Source: Thermopetrobacter sp964430935
GTDB taxonomy: Bacteria > Pseudomonadota > Alphaproteobacteria > Rhizobiales > Aestuariivirgaceae
Direction: 5' to 3'
NCBI GenBank assembly: GCA_964430935.1
Contig: CAYSHK010000071.1
Location: 1 to 35,259, forward strand
DNA length: 35,259 bases
The position numbers and the translations under genes were made by a program. Of the stretch, positions 30,167 through 35,259 are shown piece by piece; the stretch's first letter is position 1, and each line of letters begins with the position of its first letter. The notes beneath the pieces are model-generated. The model worked only from the letters and a program-made list of their open reading frames with translations, made no database searches and had not been told where the DNA came from.

Positions 30167-33100
30167 TCAATGCGCCGTGCTCTCCTCCTCCGGTTCGTCG
30201 AGCCGCGCCAGGCCGAAGTCGTCGAGGATGGCGTAGACCGACGGCACCACCAGCAGGACCAGGAAGGTGGCGGCGAGCAGGCCGAAGGCCAGCGAGCTGA
30301 CCAGGGGCGTCAGGATCTGCGCCTGCAGGCTCTTCTCCGTGAGGATGGGCAGCAATCCGACGAAGGTGGTCATGGAGGTCAGCAGGATGGCCCGGAAACG
30401 GGCGCGGGAGGCCAGCGGCGCCGCCTCGCGCACGCTCGCCGTCTCGCCGTGATAGTGCTTGATGAAGTTCACCAGCAGGATGGAGTTGTTCACCACCACG
30501 CCGGAGAGGGCCACCAGTCCCAGCAGGGAGGGCATGGAGAAATTCAGCCCCATGATGAGGTGTCCCATGATCGCGCCGACGAAGGCGAACGGAATGATCG
30601 ACATCACCACCACCGGCTCGATGTAGCTGCGGAACTGGAACGACAGCAGCAGATAGATGCCGATGATGCCGACCACGAAGCCGGAGAGAATGGACTTCTG
30701 TGTCTTCCGGGCCTTGCGGTCCGCGCCCTCCAGGGACACGCGCACGCCGGGATGCTTCTCGAGCAGCTTCGGCACGAAATCGCCCATCGCGCTGGTGACG
30801 ATCTCGTTGGCGTTGGCGATGCGGGTGTCCACGTCGCCGGTTATGGTGATGGCGCGCTGTCCGTTGATCCGGGTGATGCGCGAATATCCGCGGTCCGACT
30901 TCACCTCGGCCACCGCCTTCAGGGGAATGAGGCGCCCGTCGGGAAGGGCGATGTCGAAATTGTCCAGATCGCCCACCGAATCGCGGTCGCGGTCGGAGAG
31001 CTGAACGTCGATGTCGATGGAATCCCCATCGCGCTGGACGGTATTCACCGTCATGTAGTGGAAGGCCGCGCGCAACTGGTCGGCCACCAGCCGCCCGTCC
31101 AGTCCCAGCATGCGCGCTCCGGGCTTCAGACGGATGCGGAACTCCGGCTTGCCGGGACGCAGGTCGTCGGAGATGTCCACCGCGCCCACGTAGCCCTTCA
31201 GCCAGTCCATCAGCTCGTTGGAGGCGGCCTTCATCTCCTCCAGATCGTCGCCCTGCAGCCGGATCTCGATGTCCAGTCCCGCCGGGCCGATCTTCGTCTC
31301 GGAAAAGCGGATCCACACCACGTCGGGCAGGTCCTTGGTCTTCTCGCGCCACTTGGCGAGCACCTCCTCGATGCGGATGGTGCGGATCTCGGCATCCAGC
31401 AGGTCGGCGGTGATGGTGGCCACGTGCGCCCCGGACTCGCCCGCCGTGTCGTTGCGGTTGTATTCCACCGTGATGTTGCGCACGAGGTCCTGCCGCTCCG
31501 GCTGACGGGGCTTCTCCTCGCGGTTGATCTCGCGCAGCGCCTCTATCGCGCCGGCCACGGTGCGTTCCGTCAGCTCCAGCGGCGATCCGGCGGGCAGCAG
31601 GATGCGCGCCGCGATGGTGTTGCCGTCGAGATCCGGAAAGGCCTCGAACTTCACCTTGCCGCCGGCCATCGCCGCCACCGCCAGCAGAAAGAGCATCGCC
31701 GCGAAGCCGAAGGTGAAGTAGCGCCAGTTGACCGCGAACCGCGCCACCGGCTCCACCGCCTTCTTGCTGAAGGATTCCAGCTTGGCGTTCATCCATTCCT
31801 GGAAGCGGCCGCCCATCTTCGCCGTCTTCACCTTCTCCATGGTGTGCAGCAGATGGTGCGGCAGGATGAGGAACGCCTCCACCAGGGAGACCGCCAGCAC
31901 GAACAGCATGACGATGGGAATGACCCGCAGGATCTGTCCCAGATCGCCCTTCAGGAACGCCAGCGAGCCGAAGATCACCGCCGTGGTGATGAACGAGGCG
32001 AACACCGAGGGCAGCACCTGCGTGACGCCGTCCACGGCCGCCTGCACGGGCGTCTTGCCCCTGGCCCTGTGCGCGGCGATGTTCTCCGAGATGACGATGG
32101 CGTCGTCCATCAGCAGGCCGATGACGATGAGCAGGCCGATCATGGTCATCATGTTGATGGTCATGCCGCCCCAGACCATCAGCAGACCGCCGCCCAGGAA
32201 CGAGATGGGCAGGCCCATGGCCACCCAGAACGAATAGCGCAGGCCGAAGAACAGCCACAGCGTGGCGAAGACGAGGATCAGGCCCTGCACGGAATTGGTC
32301 AGGATGAGGTCCAGACGGTCGCGCACCTGCGAGGCCTGGTCGTTGGTGATCTCGAGCACCACGCCCTCGGGAAGGCGGGCCTTCTCCTCCTCGATGAAGG
32401 CCTTCACGGCGTCCACCACCCGCAGCACGTCGTCCTGCGGGGTCTTGGTCACGTCGAGGATGGCCGCCCGGCGGCCGTTGAAGAGATACTTCTCCTCGTC
32501 GAGCTCGAACCGGTCCGTGATCTTCGCGATGTCGCCGAGACGCACCTCCCCGCCGCTGGAGCTGGCCACGACGACGATGTTCTCGTAGTCCCTCGGCCGC
32601 TTGCCCTCGTCGGCGTAGCGGATCAGGATGTCCCGGTCCCGCGTCTGGAGCGACCCCGTCGGCAGGTCGAAGCTGGCCCGCATGACCGCGTTGGCCACGT
32701 CCTGCACCGACAGCCCGTAGGCCCGCAGCCGGCCCGAATCCAGAGCGATGCGGATCTGATGGGTGGAGAAGCCGCGCACCGTCACCTTGGGGATCTTCCC
32801 GGTGCGCTCCATGCGGTCCTTGATGTCCTCGGCCAGCATCTTCAGGTCCACCGGCGAGGCGGCGGGCGCGGACAGCGCCACCGAGGTCACGAAGTCGCGC
32901 GTTCCGAGCTGCCGGATGACCGGCTTCTCCACCAGATCGGGGAAGTCGTCGATGGCCTCCACCTCCGTCTTGATGTCGGAGGTGAACTTCTCGAAGTTGG
33001 CGCCCTCCACCATCTCCACGGTGGTGCGGGCCACGTTCTCCATGGCCACGCAGGTGATCTCGTGCACGTTGTCCACGTTGTGCACGGCGTCCTCGACGCG

Positions 33101-33298
33101 CTGGCAGATGGCCTGCTCCACGTCCTCCGGCCGCGCGCCGGGCCAGGACACGGTGACCTCGACGTTGCGCGGGGCGATCCGCGGGAACGTCTCGCGCTGC
33201 ATCTTCGGCAGCGCCATCAGACCCGCCGCGACGATGGCCAGCATCAGCAGGTTGGCGATCGTCGGATGGGTGACGAAATAGCGTATGATCGGTCTCAT
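30167..33298 (-). CDS. RND efflux pump, inner membrane permease
   Basis: A 1043-residue RND-family permease of AcrB-like length, expected to be a proton-driven trimer exporting toxic compounds. The N-terminus begins at the first membrane helix. Two large periplasmic loops follow helices 1 and 7. The proton relay pair is in GLLMDDAIVISEN (near residue 400) of helix 4, and helix 10 has GVVVNNSILLVNF. Its ATG overlaps the stop codon of the membrane fusion protein gene (ATGA), indicating coupled translation. No outer membrane channel gene is nearby, so a shared TolC-type channel is likely. Substrate class cannot be told from the sequence. It converges with the Fic gene, 61 bp away. Confidence 0.94.
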   Translation of the reverse strand: MRPIIRYFVTHPTIANLLMLAIVAAGLMALPKMQRETFPRIAPRNVEVTVSWPGARPEDVEQAICQRVEDAVHNVDNVHEITCVAMENVARTTVEMVEGANFEKFTSDIKTEVEAIDDFPDLVEKPVIRQLGTRDFVTSVALSAPAASPVDLKMLAEDIKDRMERTGKIPKVTVRGFSTHQIRIALDSGRLRAYGLSVQDVANAVMRASFDLPTGSLQTRDRDILIRYADEGKRPRDYENIVVVASSSGGEVRLGDIAKITDRFELDEEKYLFNGRRAAILDVTKTPQDDVLRVVDAVKAFIEEEKARLPEGVVLEITNDQASQVRDRLDLILTNSVQGLILVFATLWLFFGLRYSFWVAMGLPISFLGGGLLMVWGGMTINMMTMIGLLIVIGLLMDDAIVISENIAAHRARGKTPVQAAVDGVTQVLPSVFASFITTAVIFGSLAFLKGDLGQILRVIPIVMLFVLAVSLVEAFLILPHHLLHTMEKVKTAKMGGRFQEWMNAKLESFSKKAVEPVARFAVNWRYFTFGFAAMLFLLAVAAMAGGKVKFEAFPDLDGNTIAARILLPAGSPLELTERTVAGAIEALREINREEKPRQPERQDLVRNITVEYNRNDTAGESGAHVATITADLLDAEIRTIRIEEVLAKWREKTKDLPDVVWIRFSETKIGPAGLDIEIRLQGDDLEEMKAASNELMDWLKGYVGAVDISDDLRPGKPEFRIRLKPGARMLGLDGRLVADQLRAAFHYMTVNTVQRDGDSIDIDVQLSDRDRDSVGDLDNFDIALPDGRLIPLKAVAEVKSDRGYSRITRINGQRAITITGDVDTRIANANEIVTSAMGDFVPKLLEKHPGVRVSLEGADRKARKTQKSILSGFVVGIIGIYLLLSFQFRSYIEPVVVMSIIPFAFVGAIMGHLIMGLNFSMPSLLGLVALSGVVVNNSILLVNFIKHYHGETASVREAAPLASRARFRAILLTSMTTFVGLLPILTEKSLQAQILTPLVSSLAFGLLAATFLVLLVVPSVYAILDDFGLARLDEPEEESTAH

Positions 33299-34653
33299 CG
33301 GGCCTCGCCCCCCGCCGCTTCACGGACCACCATCCGCGCCGTCTCCTCGTCCGGGACCGGCTTCAGCAGCTGCCCCTCCAGTACCGGGACCAGATCGCTG
33401 AGGATGATGCGCTCGCCCGGCTTCAGCCCCTCGCCCACGATCACGAGGTCGCGCAGCCGCGCCACGATCTTCACCGGACGGACGACCAGACGGTTTCCGT
33501 CGCCGACCACGAACACCTTGCCGCCATGCACCGCCGCGCGCGGAATGGCCAGCGCGTTCTGGACCTCGCGCGTCAGGATGTCCATGCGCACGAACATCCC
33601 CTTGGTCAGCGGCGGCTTGCGGCCCGGAGTCACGTGCGAATAGGGATCCTCCACCTCGCCGATGACGCCCACCGTGCGGGTCTTCGGATCGAAGGTGTCG
33701 GACATGCGGGCGAAGCGGCCCTTCCAGACCACCGGCACGTCGCCCTCCTCGAGCCGGATCTCCACCGACAGCCCCAGGTCGTCGATCAGCTCCCGCGTCT
33801 TGCGCGCATCCAGCGTCACGTCGGAGGGAATGCCGGAGACCAGCCGGATGATGGAGCGCATGCGCTGCAGCGGATATTGCGCCTCGATTTCGGCCTTTGC
33901 GATGTCGTCGGCCGCCGCGAGCTGCTTTCCGACGGGGGCGAACTGCTCCACCTCGACGCCCACCAGCGAGATCCGCCCGTCGAACGGCATGCGGATGTGG
34001 GTGCGCTCCAGATTGAGTTTCGCCGTGGCCAGCTGGCTGCGGTAGGTGGCGAGCTGTTCCTGCAGCTCCTTGCGCTGCACGGGAAGCAGACGCAGCGTGT
34101 TCTCCAGCGACTGCACCAGCTTGCGCTGATTGATGTAGGTTTTCAGCGCCTGCTCCAGCGTGGTGGCCGCCACCGTGCCGCGTGCCTTAAGGACCTTCTT
34201 CCGTTCGTAGTCCCTGCGGGTGACCTCGAGCGCCTCCCGCTCCAGTTTCAGCAGGCTGCGCGTGTTGCGCTCCGTGACGTCCATTTCCGCCAGCTTTGCC
34301 TCCGTGGCGCGGATGTTGGCCTCGGCCTGCGCCACCGCCAGCCGGTAGTCGTCCGGCGCGATGGTGATGATCTCGGTGCCCGCGGGGATGATGGCGCCCT
34401 TCTTGAGGTTCGGATGGGTGAAGACCACCTTGCCGCCCACCTGGGCGATGGCGTTCCACACGCGGGAGGGACGCACCGTGCCGTACCCGGTGATGCGGGG
34501 CTTGAGCGTCAGCGGCCGCACCTCCATGACGCGCACCACGCGCGCCTCCTCCTGCGGCGCCTTGCGCGCCGGCGCGGGACGGTTGTTGACGACGAAGGCC
34601 AGCACGGCGACGCCGACGGCCAGAGGGGGAATGAAAAGCAGCTTGCGCCACAT
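33295..34653 (-). CDS. RND efflux periplasmic adaptor (membrane fusion protein)
   Basis: A 452-residue HlyD/AcrA-type adaptor. One N-terminal membrane helix (about 5-22) without a lipobox anchors it. The lipoyl halves flank a long coiled coil at about 110-225 (EANIRATEAKLAEMDVTERN to LATAKLNLERTHIRMPFDGRI). Beta-barrel and membrane-proximal domains follow. It bridges the pump encoded by the next gene and an outer membrane channel. GGAG lies about 11 bp before ATG 34653. It overlaps the pump gene by four bases. Confidence 0.92.
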   Translation of the reverse strand: MWRKLLFIPPLAVGVAVLAFVVNNRPAPARKAPQEEARVVRVMEVRPLTLKPRITGYGTVRPSRVWNAIAQVGGKVVFTHPNLKKGAIIPAGTEIITIAPDDYRLAVAQAEANIRATEAKLAEMDVTERNTRSLLKLEREALEVTRRDYERKKVLKARGTVAATTLEQALKTYINQRKLVQSLENTLRLLPVQRKELQEQLATYRSQLATAKLNLERTHIRMPFDGRISLVGVEVEQFAPVGKQLAAADDIAKAEIEAQYPLQRMRSIIRLVSGIPSDVTLDARKTRELIDDLGLSVEIRLEEGDVPVVWKGRFARMSDTFDPKTRTVGVIGEVEDPYSHVTPGRKPPLTKGMFVRMDILTREVQNALAIPRAAVHGGKVFVVGDGNRLVVRPVKIVARLRDLVIVGEGLKPGERIILSDLVPVLEGQLLKPVPDEETARMVVREAAGGEAR

Positions 34654-34700
34654 GATGTGTCTCGCTCCGGGAAATATGCTGATTGTGCGGTGTCGTGGAA

Positions 34701-34720
34701 GGAGTGCGCCGGGCGCCTCC
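34701..34720 (-). other. small hairpin between the membrane protein and adaptor genes
   Basis: GGAGTGCGCC and GGGCGCCTCC pair with one bulged base in the 90-bp gap. It is too short and lacks a T-run for a confident terminator call. Confidence 0.25.
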
Positions 34721-34743
34721 CTTGCTCCGTCCCTGGACGGTCG

Positions 34744-35235
34744 TCACGGATTGCCCGCGCGCGCCCTTCCGTGCCATTTGCACAGCGCGTACGCGGCGGC
34801 CAGCCAGAAGCCGCTGCGCAGAGCCATCGCGCCGACCGTGCGCATCTCGAAGGGCGTTCCGGTCATCGCCTTGAAGCCGAAGATGGCGTAGACGACCAGC
34901 GTCGCCGCGGCGATGCCCGCCGACAGCGCACAGCTCCACGGCCTGCCCCGCCACATGGCCCAGGCGGCCAGCAGATACGCGAAACCGGCCAGGAAGTTGA
35001 ACCACACCACGAAGGGCATGTAGGCCCCCGCCGCGATCCGCGCCTCCTCCGGGCCGAAGATCACCTTGCCGCCGGAGACGAGCGTCAGCAGGCCGAACAG
35101 CGCCGCCGCCCCGGCGAGCACGCGCATCCACCGCGGCGCTCCGCGCTCCGGTCCTCTCCCGGCGCCGCCGCGGCGCTCCACGTTCCCTGCACGGTCTTCC
35201 GTGCCCCTGTCTTCCGTTCTTCCATCATCCGTCAT
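34744..35235 (-). CDS. four-helix integral membrane protein, first gene of the RND operon
   Basis: A 163-residue protein of unknown function. A charged 35-residue N-terminus rich in Arg, Glu and Gly precedes four hydrophobic segments at about 37-56, 68-92, 100-122 and 133-150. The second contains PFVVWFNFLAGFAYLLAAW. No catalytic or metal-binding motif is visible. It lies 90 bp upstream of the adaptor gene on the same strand and may be part of the efflux operon. The ATG at 35235 has no clear ribosome site; an internal start at MRVLAG (residue 37) would remove the odd charged leader. The 24 bp beyond it to the window edge are too short to judge. Confidence 0.7.
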   Translation of the reverse strand: MTDDGRTEDRGTEDRAGNVERRGGAGRGPERGAPRWMRVLAGAAALFGLLTLVSGGKVIFGPEEARIAAGAYMPFVVWFNFLAGFAYLLAAWAMWRGRPWSCALSAGIAAATLVVYAIFGFKAMTGTPFEMRTVGAMALRSGFWLAAAYALCKWHGRARAGNP

Positions 35236-35259
35236 GATATGCCGCCCGCGTCGCTTCCA

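Overview
The window is chromosomal DNA of high G+C with dense, tightly spaced operons. It most likely comes from an alphaproteobacterium of a Rhodospirillales-like type. The support is the long alphaproteobacterial-style PstC and PstA permeases, the SHP/DHC cytochrome cluster, a PhoR-PstSCAB-PhoU-PhoB locus and sigma-54-type promoters on the nitrogen genes. The genus cannot be read from the sequence.

Layout. 1-671 (minus) is the 5' part of a TerB-DnaJ (DjlA-like) co-chaperone that runs off the window. 799-7774 (minus) is a nitrate assimilation operon in the order nirB, nirD, catalytic nitrate reductase, then a fused four-cluster ferredoxin/DmsC-type membrane anchor. Diverging from it are a NarK-type nitrate transporter and a PP2C phosphatase-Ser/Thr kinase fusion (8176-11437, plus). 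Both sides of the divergent gap carry near-consensus sigma-54 promoters. 11508-14089 (plus) holds an outer membrane beta-barrel protein, a small two-helix membrane protein and a cation diffusion facilitator. 14125-16453 (minus) is a translationally coupled trio: a TupC-like ABC ATPase, fdhD and mobA, which points to molybdenum/tungsten enzyme maturation. 16561-24106 (minus) is the phosphate regulon phoR-pstS-pstC-pstA-pstB-phoU-phoB, with a Pho box between phoR and pstS.

24444-27582 (minus) holds a membrane-anchored LuxR-type regulator and a three-gene haem operon: a cytochrome b561 fused to a diheme DHC domain, the oxygen/NO-binding monohaem cytochrome SHP, and a free-standing DHC whose C-terminus is a repetitive Tyr/Asp/Lys/Arg tail. 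27839-30105 is an accessory island of lower G+C. Two identical 34-bp direct repeats bracket a roughly 1-kb, two-gene cassette (an RHH-like/RAMA-like protein and a small HicA-like protein), followed by a Fic-family AMPylase. 30167-35235 (minus) is an RND efflux operon: small membrane protein, membrane fusion protein, RND pump.

How the genes work together. The nitrate block covers uptake, reduction to nitrite and reduction to ammonium, with an unusual quinol-type electron input suggested for the cytoplasmic nitrate reductase. FdhD and MobA supply bis-MGD cofactor maturation that such a reductase needs. The strongest candidates for undescribed biology are the 34-bp-repeat cassette at 27839-28888, the polyelectrolyte-tailed DHC with its cytochrome b-DHC fusion, and the sigma-54-controlled nitrate cluster with its fused electron-transfer subunit and kinase/phosphatase.
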